A stretch of DNA of 64,000 nucleotides from an uncultured Flavobacteriales bacterium (GCA_905478555.1 CAJQIZ010000017.1:1-64000), one strand, 5' to 3'; numbered from the stretch's first letter, positions 35,488 to 45,271 are shown. A program made the numbers and translations. Notes: a model not told the origin generated them from the letters alone.

Positions 35488-37236
35488 TTACTCTACTATT
35501 ATTTTCTTTTCTACAGTTCCATCATCATAAATAAAGAAAAGAGTGGCATTAAAATCAATGTTAACCTCTCTCCCTAATACATCACAAACCTTTATTAGTT
35601 TTTTATTTATAGAAGTTGGTGAATCTATAATTCCAGAAATAGTAGAATATTCGTAAAATTCATATTCTGCTCTTTCAGGAGAAAGCATCATAGCATCATT
35701 ATTCTGAGACTTAATATAAAACTTTACATTTGTATTTCCTACAAAAGGCATTACAATAGAATAAACTCCATCATTTGCATTAACATCTCCATTTATTCCA
35801 TCATCATTCATTATAAAAGATTGAAACTTAGAATTGTACTGTGATGTAGTAGCCATCAATTCTACTACAGAAGCATTAAAAACGGAAGTAGTCAATAAAT
35901 TATTACTTACATTTACTGAAGAAACTAAAGGAGGAGTCAATGAAATTTCTGGATGAGATAACAAATATTGTTTTCTGGCATCAATGGTAGACATAATTCC
36001 TCCAAACCCCCAAGATGTAAATATAGAAGATTCTACATTGTTATAATAATCATTCATATTAAATCCTTTATTAACATCTGTAGATGCAGCATTAGAAACT
36101 AAAGATTGTAAATTATTTATTTTCATTCTGACATCTGCCGTGTCTAGAGATTCATTAATAACCGTTCTCATATGAGCTGTATACTGCTTTCTGTATTGTG
36201 AGTTAGAAAACAAAAGTTCTGTTAAAGGTCTTCCATCTGAAGAGTTCTCTCCAAAATAAGGATTATATTCGTAAACTGATGAGGGATTAAAATAGGAGAA
36301 ACCCATAATAGCTCCAACAAAACTTTCACTCAAGTCCCATGGAATCATATTAAATAAACCATCTTTAGTTTGATATAAATAATAATTATGAATATAATAT
36401 CCATTGTAAGTATCTAAGTTAGAGACAACCTGATTTACAGCAAATGCCCAAAGAGTTCTATCAACATTTAGTATACTATCAATATCTTGAGGAGTTAGGT
36501 TTATGGCTTTAATTAGATCCATTAACTCTTCCCAACCATTATCACTTTTTATGGTATAACTGTTATAATAAGATGTGCTGTCTTCTCCTAACCATTTTAA
36601 GTTTGGTTCTCCACTAGGTGGAGATCCTGCTGTATCACAAAACATACCACTAGGGTCGCATTTAAAGAGTACCCCAGATTTTTCATCAAAATGTTTTTTA
36701 ACAAACTGCTTATTAATAGATTCAGTATTTACATACAAGCCTAAATAATTTCCCTGTACATATAATTTATTCAAGTTTATCTCAGGTGTAGGTAAGTAAT
36801 TTTTATAAATTTGAGAAGCAGAAAATTCCTTTACAAAAGTTGGATCCATCCAAGCATTTGCTAGTTTCACTTTCTTTTTTCCTACTAATTTTTGTCCCGC
36901 AATCCAATAGTTGAAATCTAAATTATAAGGTACTTTTGGATTACTATTATCGTTTGGTAAACAGAAAGTAGAGTTTCCTTTATACCTAACACCTACACTA
37001 TCATAAGAAATCCCATTCAAGGTAAGTGTGGCTGGAATCCTGTAAGAAGGGTCTGTAAAAAAAGCATCTACTAGAATACTATGATAATTTGAATCTTGAA
37101 AATCAACATATATAGATCTCAGAGAATCTTTATCGAATAAACCCCCAGGAGATTCGTATGCAACTTGAGGATTATAAAGGGTTTGTCCAAAAATTGAAAA
37201 TAATAAAAAACTTAAAAATATTATTTTCCAATTCAT
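35488..37236 (-). CDS. Secreted CotH-family protein
   Basis: 582 residues with a signal peptide (MNWKIIFLSFLLFSIFGQ). The region ~40-370 matches CotH-like proteins: YDSVGVRYKGNSTF, KLANAWMDPTFVKEF, YVQGNYLGLYVNTESINKQFVKKHF and the late NMIPWDLSESF. CotH of Bacillus is an atypical protein kinase, and extracellular CotH proteins occur in many Bacteroidota. A calcium-type loop NDDGINGDVNANDGVYS lies near residue 500. The last ~45 residues (KVCDVLGREV ... FIYDDGTVEKKIIVE) resemble a short T9SS-like tail. Four bases separate it from the downstream end of the small membrane protein gene, so the two are cotranscribed. Confidence 0.87.
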   Translation of the reverse strand: MNWKIIFLSFLLFSIFGQTLYNPQVAYESPGGLFDKDSLRSIYVDFQDSNYHSILVDAFFTDPSYRIPATLTLNGISYDSVGVRYKGNSTFCLPNDNSNPKVPYNLDFNYWIAGQKLVGKKKVKLANAWMDPTFVKEFSASQIYKNYLPTPEINLNKLYVQGNYLGLYVNTESINKQFVKKHFDEKSGVLFKCDPSGMFCDTAGSPPSGEPNLKWLGEDSTSYYNSYTIKSDNGWEELMDLIKAINLTPQDIDSILNVDRTLWAFAVNQVVSNLDTYNGYYIHNYYLYQTKDGLFNMIPWDLSESFVGAIMGFSYFNPSSVYEYNPYFGENSSDGRPLTELLFSNSQYRKQYTAHMRTVINESLDTADVRMKINNLQSLVSNAASTDVNKGFNMNDYYNNVESSIFTSWGFGGIMSTIDARKQYLLSHPEISLTPPLVSSVNVSNNLLTTSVFNASVVELMATTSQYNSKFQSFIMNDDGINGDVNANDGVYSIVMPFVGNTNVKFYIKSQNNDAMMLSPERAEYEFYEYSTISGIIDSPTSINKKLIKVCDVLGREVNIDFNATLFFIYDDGTVEKKIIVE

Positions 37237-37239
37237 AAT

Positions 37240-37608
37240 TTATTGTTTACTCTCCCAAAGATAAATAAAAGCAAAAGCAATATTTATAACTGAAGTAATT
37301 AAAAGTTGTGGAGGATTAGTAGGTAATAAAAAATACATCATTGGGCCAACGACAGCTAATAACAACATTGTAACTATAAATGTAGAATTCATTAAACGAT
37401 ATACACTTTTTGATAGGGAATGAATTCTCCAAATTAAGATTCCGATAATAATAAACAGAACACCTATTTCTCTAGTAAAAGTTATAGCTAGAAAATTATT
37501 ATTATTAAAAGAAATATCTAAATGTGGTATTTCAGGAAAGAACAGAAATATTAACCCAATCATCAAATAAAAAGGAGGAATAATTTTAGATGAAGGAAAT
37601 GATTTCAT
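37240..37608 (-). CDS. Small four-helix membrane protein of unknown function
   Basis: 122 residues with about four hydrophobic helices (FYLMIGLIFLFFPEI, IGVLFIIIGILIW, STFIVTMLLLAVVGPMMYFLL, LITSVINIAFAFIYLW). No recognised motif. Upstream neighbour of the CotH-like gene, probably in the same transcript, and divergent from the TonB receptor. Confidence 0.7.
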   Translation of the reverse strand: MKSFPSSKIIPPFYLMIGLIFLFFPEIPHLDISFNNNNFLAITFTREIGVLFIIIGILIWRIHSLSKSVYRLMNSTFIVTMLLLAVVGPMMYFLLPTNPPQLLITSVINIAFAFIYLWESKQ

Positions 37609-37683
37609 AATTGTTAAATTTTATATGTTGCAAATATAATAAACAAAAATTGTTTATGTTTAATAGTAGCTCAACAATATTTA

Positions 37684-37691
37684 TATTTTTG
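37684..37691 (+). promoter_or_regulatory. Bacteroidota -7 box candidate for the TonB-dependent receptor
   Basis: TATTTTTG matches TAnnTTTG and lies 6 bases before the ATG at 37698, giving a nearly leaderless transcript and supporting that start. Confidence 0.5.
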
Positions 37692-37697
37692 CAACTT

Positions 37698-40148
37698 ATG
37701 TATAAACAAATTTACATTTTATTTTTCACTTTAATTAGCGTTTCTATTTACGGGCAAACACTAAGCGGAATAATAATTGATAATGATAAAGAGTTATTAG
37801 TAGGAACTCACATAATAATTAAAGGAGAAAATACAGGAGTTACTTCTGATAATAACGGAAAATATTTTCTGAACTTAAAAGCAAACAGATCAGTAGTTAT
37901 TGAAGTTTCATTTATTGGATACGCAAATAAAATTATTCGTATTCCAATGCTAAAAAAAGGACAAACCTACACTTTAGATATTCAACTTTTTCCTGAAGGT
38001 AAATTAATCAATGATATAATTGTAAGGGATAAAAAAAGTAGAAAACAAGCATTAAGTAAAATAAAAACTCAACATGTAAGTATCATTCCTAATTCTGTAG
38101 GAGGAATAGAATCAATATTAAAAACACATGCAGGAGTCAGTTCAGCTAACGACCTAAGTTCACAATATTCTGTTAGAGGTGGAAACTTTGATGAAAACAT
38201 GGTGTATGTTAATGGAATTGAAGTATACAGACCCTTTTTAATACACTCCGGACAACAAGAAGGACTTACTTTTGTAAACTCAGATATGGTGGACAACATT
38301 CTGTTTTCTGCTGGAGGATTTGAAGCTAAGTATGGAGATAAAATGTCATCTGTATTGGATATTACTTACAGAACACCAAAAGAAAATAAAGCATCTATAA
38401 ACATGAGTTTATTAGGAGGTTCAGCACATTTTGAAGGATTAACCTTAAACAATAAGTTCTCTTATATAGTAGGGTTTAGAAATAAGAGTAATCAGTACTT
38501 ACTTAATGCAATGGATACCAAAGCAGAATACAAACCTAACTTTTCTGATTTACAGACTTATCTGAAATATCAAATTAAAGATAATTGGACTATTAGTTTT
38601 TTAGCTAATGTTTCTAAGAACAGATACAGAATGGTACCCGAAACAAGAGATACAGAATTTGGAAACCTAAATGAAGCCCTAAAACTAAGAATATTTTTTG
38701 AAGGTCAAGAATCAGATAAATACAACACCTATTTTGGAGCATTTAACACTAGCTTCTCCCCTAACCTGAAAACAAAAATAAACCTAACAACATCTGCATT
38801 TAAAACTATGGAGTCAGAAAGTTTTGATATTTTAGGAGAATACTGGTTATACCAATTAGACAACAACTTAGGTTCAGATGATTTTGGAGATATAAAGTTT
38901 GACAGAGGAGTAGGGAAATTTATAAATCATGCCAGAAATAACTTAGAAGCAACAGTAATAAACACATCTGCAAACGGACACTATATAAGTAACGAGAACA
39001 CAAAGTGGGAATGGGGATTTAGAATACAAAAAGAAGATATAGAAGATCATATAAAAGAATGGACTTTAATTGACTCTGCAGGATTTACCCTACCTCACCC
39101 TAATGACAATATTGGTGGCATATCAGATACTAATCAAACAGTAGGAATGACAAGTTATTTAAAGTCAGATTTAACCCTTTCTTCTTTAAGAAAATCAGGA
39201 TACATACAAATAAATAAAGAGGCAGGAAACTTTACTATAAACGCAGGAAGTAGATTTTCTACATGGAGTTTCAACAAAGAACAACTCTTTTCTCCTAGAG
39301 TAAACATTGCATACATTCCATTATGGGAAAAAGATTTTGTGTTTCGTGCCGCAACTGGTATTTATTATCAATCTCCATTCTACAAAGAATTAAGAAAATT
39401 GGATGGGACTTTAAACTTAAATATTGAAAGTCAGAAATCAACACACTTTGTAGTAGGATCAGATTATCTGTTTTATAGTTGGGGACGACCATTTAAACTA
39501 GTAACAGAAGTATATTATAAAAAGTTAGAAAACCTAATACCGTACAAAGTAGATAATGTTAGAATTCAGTACTTAGCAGAAAACAATTCTAACGGATATG
39601 CTACAGGTATTGACCTAAAAATAAATGGAGAGTTTGTACCGGGAGTAGAAAGTTGGGCTTCTATTTCGGTAATGCAAACCATGGAAGATATTGAAGATGA
39701 TTTTTATATTGATTCTGAATCAGCAGAAACTATATACCCAGGCTTTATCCCAAGACCAACCGATCAGAGAGTAAACTTTTCTATGTTTTTTCAGGATTAC
39801 ATACCTAATAACCCAAACTACAAAATGCACCTTAGTATGATGTACGGAACAGGACTTCCGTTCGGACCTCCAAAATCAAATAAATACCAAGATGTACTTA
39901 CCATGCCGGATTACAGAAGAGTAGATATTGGTTTTTCGGCCGTGATAAAAGCAGAAGACAAAAAAAGTAAAATTAAATTTTTAAATAAATTGAACTCTAT
40001 GTGGGTTTCTGCAGAAGTATTTAATCTGTTAGATATTGACAATACAGTATCTTATCTTTGGGTGTCAGATGTTAGTGGTAGACAATATGCCGTTCCTAAC
40101 TATCTTACCCCAAGACAATTAAACTTTAAACTTATTGTTAGTTTTTAA
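37698..40148 (+). CDS. TonB-dependent receptor with carboxypeptidase-like N-terminal domain
   Basis: 816 residues from the ATG at 37698. The frame extends upstream to a TTG at 37611, but MYKQIYILFFTLISVSIYGQ at 37698 is the signal peptide. Residues ~22-105 form the carboxypeptidase-regulatory-like domain (LSGIIIDNDKELLVGTHIIIKG ... VSFIGYANKIIRI). The plug follows (GGIESILKTHAGVSSANDLSSQYSVRGGNFDENMVYVNGIEV ... FEAKYGDKMSSVLDI). The barrel ends in TPRQLNFKLIVSF with a terminal Phe, as outer-membrane barrels do. No SusD gene is nearby, so the substrate is unknown. The last 11 bases overlap the convergent gene at 40138. Confidence 0.92.
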   Translation: MYKQIYILFFTLISVSIYGQTLSGIIIDNDKELLVGTHIIIKGENTGVTSDNNGKYFLNLKANRSVVIEVSFIGYANKIIRIPMLKKGQTYTLDIQLFPEGKLINDIIVRDKKSRKQALSKIKTQHVSIIPNSVGGIESILKTHAGVSSANDLSSQYSVRGGNFDENMVYVNGIEVYRPFLIHSGQQEGLTFVNSDMVDNILFSAGGFEAKYGDKMSSVLDITYRTPKENKASINMSLLGGSAHFEGLTLNNKFSYIVGFRNKSNQYLLNAMDTKAEYKPNFSDLQTYLKYQIKDNWTISFLANVSKNRYRMVPETRDTEFGNLNEALKLRIFFEGQESDKYNTYFGAFNTSFSPNLKTKINLTTSAFKTMESESFDILGEYWLYQLDNNLGSDDFGDIKFDRGVGKFINHARNNLEATVINTSANGHYISNENTKWEWGFRIQKEDIEDHIKEWTLIDSAGFTLPHPNDNIGGISDTNQTVGMTSYLKSDLTLSSLRKSGYIQINKEAGNFTINAGSRFSTWSFNKEQLFSPRVNIAYIPLWEKDFVFRAATGIYYQSPFYKELRKLDGTLNLNIESQKSTHFVVGSDYLFYSWGRPFKLVTEVYYKKLENLIPYKVDNVRIQYLAENNSNGYATGIDLKINGEFVPGVESWASISVMQTMEDIEDDFYIDSESAETIYPGFIPRPTDQRVNFSMFFQDYIPNNPNYKMHLSMMYGTGLPFGPPKSNKYQDVLTMPDYRRVDIGFSAVIKAEDKKSKIKFLNKLNSMWVSAEVFNLLDIDNTVSYLWVSDVSGRQYAVPNYLTPRQLNFKLIVSF

Positions 40149-40608
40149 CATAACTAGCACACCATCCCTCGCTAATCGGTTTTAGGTAAGTGTTCAAATC
40201 TCTTTTTGCAAGTATAGTAAGGTCGTAAAAAAGGGTGTTAGCATTCGCTACACTTCCTAACTTAAAAGAAGGTACAGAATGTATCTCCTGTTCTATTTTA
40301 CAAAATACATTCAATCGATTCATTAAAGAAACAGAGAATTCTTTTTCAATCTCTTGTATTTTTTGTTGTAAGGTATCAATAGAACAACCACTAGCCCCAT
40401 TCTTATTCTCATCCAAAGCAACTACAATAAAATGGTTTTCTAAAATAGTAACACCAGCAGTTAAAGGTACTTTATGTGCATTCCATCCTTCAAGGTGATC
40501 AGAAAGAATATTAATTATTTCCTTCTGTTGATTAGAATTTAAAATAGTTTTTGATGCATAAATCCAAATTCGTGCATCTTCCGGGAGATTATTAAAATCA
40601 GTTAACAT
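40138..40608 (-). CDS. Conserved Bacteroidota protein of unknown function
   Basis: 156 residues, cytoplasmic. Its relatives in flavobacteria are often labelled ABC transporter ATPase, but there is no Walker A or signature motif, so the label is unsupported. Conserved-looking segments are LPEDARIWIYASKTIL, EGWNAHKVPLTAGVTIL and ASGCSIDTLQQKI. The start overlaps the stop of the upstream Fe-S gene by one base, so the pair is translationally coupled. The 3' end overlaps the convergent TonB receptor by 11 bases. Confidence 0.8.
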   Translation of the reverse strand: MLTDFNNLPEDARIWIYASKTILNSNQQKEIINILSDHLEGWNAHKVPLTAGVTILENHFIVVALDENKNGASGCSIDTLQQKIQEIEKEFSVSLMNRLNVFCKIEQEIHSVPSFKLGSVANANTLFYDLTILAKRDLNTYLKPISEGWCASYVKN

Positions 40609-41384
40609 TATATATTCTCTGCTATTAGTTCCGCAATATCTTTCACCTGTGCAGCCCCTTCATTTACAGATTTCACACCATCCGTCATCATTGTATTACA
40701 AAACGGACATCCAGTAGCAATAATATCGGGTTTTAAGGCAAGAGCTTCTTCTGTTCTGTTTATATTAATATCTTGCTGTCCTTTTTCTGGGTCTTTAAAC
40801 ATTTGAGCTCCACCAGCACCACAACAAAAAGATTTCCTTTTACTTCTTTTCATTTCTGCTAACTCCACTCCTAAAGATTTGATCAATTCTCTAGGTATTT
40901 CGTATACATTATTTGCTCTTCCTAAATAACAAGGATCATGATAAGTAATCTTTTTTCCGGATAAATCTCCTGTAACCTTCAGTTTCCCCTCACTTAAAAG
41001 TTCTGCAATAAATTCAGTATGGTGCTGCACTTTATAATCACCTCCTAAGCCTTTATATTCATTTTTTAGGGTATTGTATGAATGCGGGCAAGTAGTGACA
41101 ATACGCTTAACATTATAAGCGTTCATCACCTCAATATTCATCATGGCTTGCATTTGAAATAAAAATTCATTTCCTGATCTTTTAGCCGCATCTCCTGATG
41201 AGGATTCTTCAGAACCTAAAACCCCAAAATTTACTCCTGCTTTATTCATAATTTCAACAAAAGATCTAGTTATCTTCTTTGCTCTATCGTCAAAACTACC
41301 GGCACTTCCTACCCAGAAAAGAATATCTGCTTCTTTTCCTTCTGCCATAAATTCGGCCATTGTTTTTACTTTTAATTCACTCAT
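40608..41384 (-). CDS. Fe-S-binding protein with CCG domains (HdrB/GlcF-like)
   Basis: 258 residues with cysteine-rich CCG-type blocks (VTTCPHSYNTLKNEYKG, YHDPCYLGRANNVYEIPRE, KSFCCGAGGAQMF, IIATGCPFCNTMM), as in heterodisulfide reductase subunit B and glycolate oxidase GlcF. These bind an unusual Fe-S cluster and take part in electron transfer or disulfide-type chemistry. The membrane-bound Fe-S protein at 41798 is almost certainly its partner. Both are conserved neighbours in Bacteroidota, but the electron donor and acceptor are not known. Confidence 0.88.
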   Translation of the reverse strand: MSELKVKTMAEFMAEGKEADILFWVGSAGSFDDRAKKITRSFVEIMNKAGVNFGVLGSEESSSGDAAKRSGNEFLFQMQAMMNIEVMNAYNVKRIVTTCPHSYNTLKNEYKGLGGDYKVQHHTEFIAELLSEGKLKVTGDLSGKKITYHDPCYLGRANNVYEIPRELIKSLGVELAEMKRSKRKSFCCGAGGAQMFKDPEKGQQDININRTEEALALKPDIIATGCPFCNTMMTDGVKSVNEGAAQVKDIAELIAENI

Positions 41385-41388
41385 AATA

Positions 41389-41805
41389 TTAAGATTTAAA
41401 AACTTGTATAGTTACCTCTTTATCTATTAAATCAGTAAATTTACCATCAAAACGAGTAGCACGAACAATATGATTATCTACCCAATGGTAATTTCCACCT
41501 CTAGGTTTCCCCATTAATAGGCAATGGTAATTAAAACCATTTTCTTTTAACCAAACTTCCGTCACCTCTCTATGCTCTTCCAATCTAGAGGTGAAAAAAG
41601 TTATATAATGACCTTGATCATACCACTTATTTAAAGTATCTAAAGCATCTGGATATAACTTTGCGGTTGCCATTCTTTCTGGCTCTTCATTCGGAATATC
41701 ATCACAAATAGTGCCATCAATATCAATCAGATAATTTTTAAGATCATCTGGTAATACTGGAGAAATTAATTTTCCATCTACTATCTTATCTACTAATTTA
41801 TTCAT
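41389..41805 (-). CDS. HAD-superfamily phosphatase-like protein
   Basis: 138 residues. The HAD nucleophile motif is DIDGTICDD, followed by the second motif TFFTSR and a third block (MGKPRGGNYHWVDNHIVRATRF). It is small, with little room for a cap domain, as in LNS2 or trehalose-phosphatase-like members. I recall relatives labelled phosphoheptose isomerase, which the motif does not support. It sits between the two Fe-S proteins, overlapping the upstream one by 8 bases, so it is translated from the same transcript. Confidence 0.82.
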   Translation of the reverse strand: MNKLVDKIVDGKLISPVLPDDLKNYLIDIDGTICDDIPNEEPERMATAKLYPDALDTLNKWYDQGHYITFFTSRLEEHREVTEVWLKENGFNYHCLLMGKPRGGNYHWVDNHIVRATRFDGKFTDLIDKEVTIQVFKS

Positions 41806-43111
41806 CTTTCCAATTTAATCTATCCGCTGCAGGGAATTGCCATGGAGCTCCATTGTTTTCAACATTTGTAAACATCATATTTAATTCGGTAGGTGCTGCC
41901 GATTGTTCCATAACCAAATATCTTCTCATATCTAAAATAATAGATAATGGATCTAACTCAATAGGACAAGCGTCTGTACATGCATTACAAGATGTACAAG
42001 CCCATAACTCTTCTGTAGTAATATAATCTCCTAAAAGTGATTTTGTATCTTCTGTTCCTTTTCTTTTATTATCTACATACTCTGTAATTCTATCTCTAGT
42101 ATCCATTAGGATCTTTCTAGGAGAAAGTAATTTACCCGTATGATTTGCAGGACAATTATCTGTACACCTTCCACATTCTGTACAACTATAAGCATTTAAT
42201 AATTGCACCCAATTTAAGTCCGTTACATCTTTAGCACCAAAAGATTGTGGAGGTGTTGATCCCTCAGGAGCTGCTGCAAACGGATCTGAATTAGGGTCCA
42301 TCATCAATTTAACTTCTTTTGTAACAGACTCTAAATTATCAAACTGACCTAAATTATTTAAATTTGCAAAGTAAGTACTTGGAAAAGCAAAGAAGATATG
42401 TAAGTGTTTTGATATCAAGACATAATTCATGAAAATAAGAATTCCGACAATATGAAACCACCAAGCAAACCGTTCTACTAATATTAAAGTAGAATTTTCC
42501 ATTCCATTAAATAAAAAATGAAAATACTGACTTACAGGATCAGAGAAAGAAATCGTATAATGATCGGCACTATTAGCCACTAACATAGCATCTGTTGCAT
42601 TCATAATTAAAAATGCAGACATTAGTAATATTTCGAAAATAAGAATAAGGTTTGCATCTGTTCTTGGCCAAGAAGTCATCTCTTTATTCCAGAATCGGTT
42701 AATTCTAATTAGATTTCTTCTAACAAGAAAAATAACACAAGCCACTAAAACTAAAATAGCTAAAACTTCAAAAGAACCAATAAGAAAAGTGTACAATCCT
42801 TCTGATAAAATAGTCGAAAGAAACCTATGAGTACCAAAAATACCATCTATAATAATCTCAATCATTTCTATATTAATGATTAGAAATCCTACATAAACAA
42901 TAATATGTAGAATTCCAGCAACTGGTCTTCTTGTCATTTTAGATTGTCCCATTGCAACACGAAACATATTCTTCCATCTATCCGCTTTTCTATCTGATCT
43001 ATCAATATCTCTACCTAGTTTTATGTTTGAAATGATCCTACTAAAATTTCTAACAAATACACTTATAAAAACTACAAATACAATTAAAAATATAATATTA
43101 CTTAATTCCAT
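41798..43111 (-). CDS. Membrane Fe-S protein (heterodisulfide reductase-like)
   Basis: 437 residues starting at the ATG at 43111 (MELSNIIFLIVFVVFISVFV); another ATG is one codon earlier. The first ~260 residues hold several membrane helices, as in nitrate-reductase gamma/HdrE-type cytochrome domains. Two 4Fe-4S motifs follow: CTECGRCTDNCP and CTSCNACTDACP. The architecture is that of an HdrE-HdrD-like fusion that passes electrons between the quinone pool and a soluble partner, here probably the CCG protein at 40608. The start overlaps the end of mlaD by 14 bases. Confidence 0.88.
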   Translation of the reverse strand: MELSNIIFLIVFVVFISVFVRNFSRIISNIKLGRDIDRSDRKADRWKNMFRVAMGQSKMTRRPVAGILHIIVYVGFLIINIEMIEIIIDGIFGTHRFLSTILSEGLYTFLIGSFEVLAILVLVACVIFLVRRNLIRINRFWNKEMTSWPRTDANLILIFEILLMSAFLIMNATDAMLVANSADHYTISFSDPVSQYFHFLFNGMENSTLILVERFAWWFHIVGILIFMNYVLISKHLHIFFAFPSTYFANLNNLGQFDNLESVTKEVKLMMDPNSDPFAAAPEGSTPPQSFGAKDVTDLNWVQLLNAYSCTECGRCTDNCPANHTGKLLSPRKILMDTRDRITEYVDNKRKGTEDTKSLLGDYITTEELWACTSCNACTDACPIELDPLSIILDMRRYLVMEQSAAPTELNMMFTNVENNGAPWQFPAADRLNWKDE

Positions 43112-44078
43112 CATCCTCTTTTTTAGGTTCAATATATGGTTTTGATGTACTTAAAATAGAAAAAGTAAGGTATCTTTCAGGATGCAATTTCATATCTGCA
43201 ATTAACTCATCTAATTCTTGTGAAGCGTCTTTCAGATTATTATACAATTCTGTATCATTTACCAATTGACCTAAACTACCCTCACTATTATTTATCTTAG
43301 AAGTTATTTTATCAATACTACTTAATGTAGATAAAATATCTGCTTTTGACAAACTATCAGAAATAGAAGAAAAATTAGATATAATATTTTTAATCTCTTC
43401 ATTTGAGGCATTTAAATTGGATGAAATAGAAGTGAAATTAGTCATAATCGTACTAATATTTTTTTCATTTTCATTCACCATTTTATCGACTACTAACATA
43501 GTTTCTGAAAGAGTGCTAAAAGTACGATCTAAACTAACTAATGATTTTGTCAAACTCTCTCTGGCATCTTTATTTAATACTGAAGTAATAACAGTCATAA
43601 CAGAGTCAATAGAACCAATTAATTGTTCAGTTTTATTTTTAAGAGGTAAAATTTGAGCATTTACTTCATCTTGCAGACTAGATTCTATAGAGGAAGCTAA
43701 CTCAGAACCTGAAACCGACATTACAGAGGTATCTCCTAAAGAAAGTGATATCCCCTTAGTTCCCATTAAATCAGTACTCATGATTTTAGCAATTGTATTA
43801 AGTGGAATATTAATTCCGTTTTCTATATGAAGAGTTACTTTTAATAGATTTTCTTTTTCTAAATCAAAATTGATTTTCGTGACAGTACCTATTTTATAGC
43901 CCTTTACTGTCACTGAATTCCCTTCTGTTAATCCAGAAACATTATCGTAATAAGCATAAAACAACCTACCATTATTCATTACATTTATTCCTTTCAGAAA
44001 ATTAATTCCGAAATATAAAAGGAAGATAGTTAATAAGGATAATACCCCAACTTTTACTGATTTTAATTTATTACTCAT
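43098..44078 (-). CDS. MlaD-family (MCE domain) lipid-transport protein
   Basis: 326 residues. An N-terminal membrane helix (VGVLSLLTIFLLYFGINFL) is followed by an MCE domain (~residues 35-115, LFYAYYDNVSGLTEGNSVTVKGYKIG) and a long helical tail with LNASNEEI-type heptads. MCE proteins form rings that carry phospholipids between inner and outer membrane. No MlaE or MlaF genes are adjacent. The gene lies 4 bases after the amidase stop codon, within an envelope gene cluster. Confidence 0.9.
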   Translation of the reverse strand: MSNKLKSVKVGVLSLLTIFLLYFGINFLKGINVMNNGRLFYAYYDNVSGLTEGNSVTVKGYKIGTVTKINFDLEKENLLKVTLHIENGINIPLNTIAKIMSTDLMGTKGISLSLGDTSVMSVSGSELASSIESSLQDEVNAQILPLKNKTEQLIGSIDSVMTVITSVLNKDARESLTKSLVSLDRTFSTLSETMLVVDKMVNENEKNISTIMTNFTSISSNLNASNEEIKNIISNFSSISDSLSKADILSTLSSIDKITSKINNSEGSLGQLVNDTELYNNLKDASQELDELIADMKLHPERYLTFSILSTSKPYIEPKKEDDGIK

Positions 44079-44082
44079 AATA

Positions 44083-45228
44083 TTATTTGTTTTGCAAATC
44101 TAAGGCTTCTTTTACACTTATCTGTTTGCCTTTTGAAAATGCTATTATAAATGCACCCGGAAATTTTCCGGATCTATATTTTATTTTCAATCTATCTGCT
44201 TCTTTCTTATCAGAACTAGCGAAAACAAAGTATTTAAAAGTACCATTCTTAATTACTTCCTCCACTATAATCCCTTCAAATAATGAGGATAATTTCATAG
44301 ATTTAAGATAGGTTCCTAACTGAACTTTAAAAATCACCTCATCTTTCTTTTTTATCTCTACTTTAGTTTCTTTTTCTTCTATTTTATCAGAATTGTCAAC
44401 CTCCCCTTTCCCATCCATACTTTCCTTGTACTCTTCAAAAGCTCTAAAAATAGCAGAGGCCATATAAATTTGTCCCTCATCAGAATGAAGAAAATCTTCC
44501 TCATCAGGGTTAGTCAAAAAACCTAACTCCACTAAAACAGAAGGCATGTTCACACTTGATGTTACCCAAAGTGGAGTTTGCTTTACTCCTCTATTTCTTC
44601 TTTTCACTCTATTTTCAAATTGTTTTTGCACCATATTAGCCATCAGAATACTTTGGTTCATATATATGTTAGAAGTTAATGAAAATATAATGTAACTCTC
44701 ATTTGTATTAGGGTCAAATCCATCATAATTTTCTTTATAATTATCTTCTAAATAAATCACTGAATTCTCTTTTTTAGCTACCCTCATACTTCTCTCAGAA
44801 TAATTTAACCCCATAACATGGCAAGAAGTACCATGGGCTGAAGATGTTGTAAAAGCATCACAATGAATAGAGAGAAATAAATCTGCATTATTATTATTTG
44901 CAAAATCTGTTCTTTCTCTTAAAGTAGGATACGAATCATCTTTTCTGGTATATAGAACACTTATATCCGGAAAAGCTTCCTCAATATATTTACCTAGCAT
45001 TAAAGTTACTGTTAAAACTATTTCTTTTTCATTCTGTTTATACCTGCCTGTTCCTAAATTACCAGGATCTTTCCCTCCATGTCCCGCATCTAATACAATT
45101 GTTTTTATAGAATTATCTACAGATTGAGAATATACTAAATTATTTGCAATAAAAATTATCAGAAAACACAAAAAAATGCGTTTACCAAATGGATTAGAAG
45201 AATCATAGATTTTACTTAGTTTTGCCAA
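44083..45228 (-). CDS. N-acetylmuramoyl-L-alanine amidase (Amidase_3)
   Basis: 381 residues if translation starts at the TTG at 45228. The frame is open to 45453, but a -7 box at 45262-45255 places the transcript start near 45249, and the longer version overlaps the divergent LptD-like gene. An alternative ATG is at 45306. A signal peptide (KRIFLCFLIIFIANNLVYSQ) follows. The zinc amidase motifs are LDAGHGGKDPG, LSIHCDAF and LVELGFLTNPDEE. A lysine/glutamate linker and a C-terminal SPOR-like domain (FKVQLGTYLKSMKL) follow. It cuts the amide between muramic acid and the stem peptide. mlaD begins 4 bases after its stop codon. Confidence 0.88.
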   Translation of the reverse strand: MAKLSKIYDSSNPFGKRIFLCFLIIFIANNLVYSQSVDNSIKTIVLDAGHGGKDPGNLGTGRYKQNEKEIVLTVTLMLGKYIEEAFPDISVLYTRKDDSYPTLRERTDFANNNNADLFLSIHCDAFTTSSAHGTSCHVMGLNYSERSMRVAKKENSVIYLEDNYKENYDGFDPNTNESYIIFSLTSNIYMNQSILMANMVQKQFENRVKRRNRGVKQTPLWVTSSVNMPSVLVELGFLTNPDEEDFLHSDEGQIYMASAIFRAFEEYKESMDGKGEVDNSDKIEEKETKVEIKKKDEVIFKVQLGTYLKSMKLSSLFEGIIVEEVIKNGTFKYFVFASSDKKEADRLKIKYRSGKFPGAFIIAFSKGKQISVKEALDLQNK

Positions 45229-45254
45229 TCTAGAATTAATATTAGTTCTAAATA

Positions 45255-45262
45255 CAAAAATA
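45255..45262 (-). promoter_or_regulatory. Bacteroidota -7 box candidate for the amidase
   Basis: Minus strand TATTTTTG matches TAnnTTTG. It lies in the 43-base gap between the two predicted TTG start codons and would start transcription near 45249. Confidence 0.5.
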
Positions 45263-45271
45263 ATACTTAGA

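Noticed and set aside
37611-37697. Upstream extension of the TonB receptor to a TTG at 37611
   Set aside because: A proper signal peptide begins at 37698, directly after a -7 box; the extension would hide it.
40138-40608. The ABC transporter ATPase label used for relatives
   Set aside because: No Walker A, Walker B or ABC signature is present in the 156 residues.
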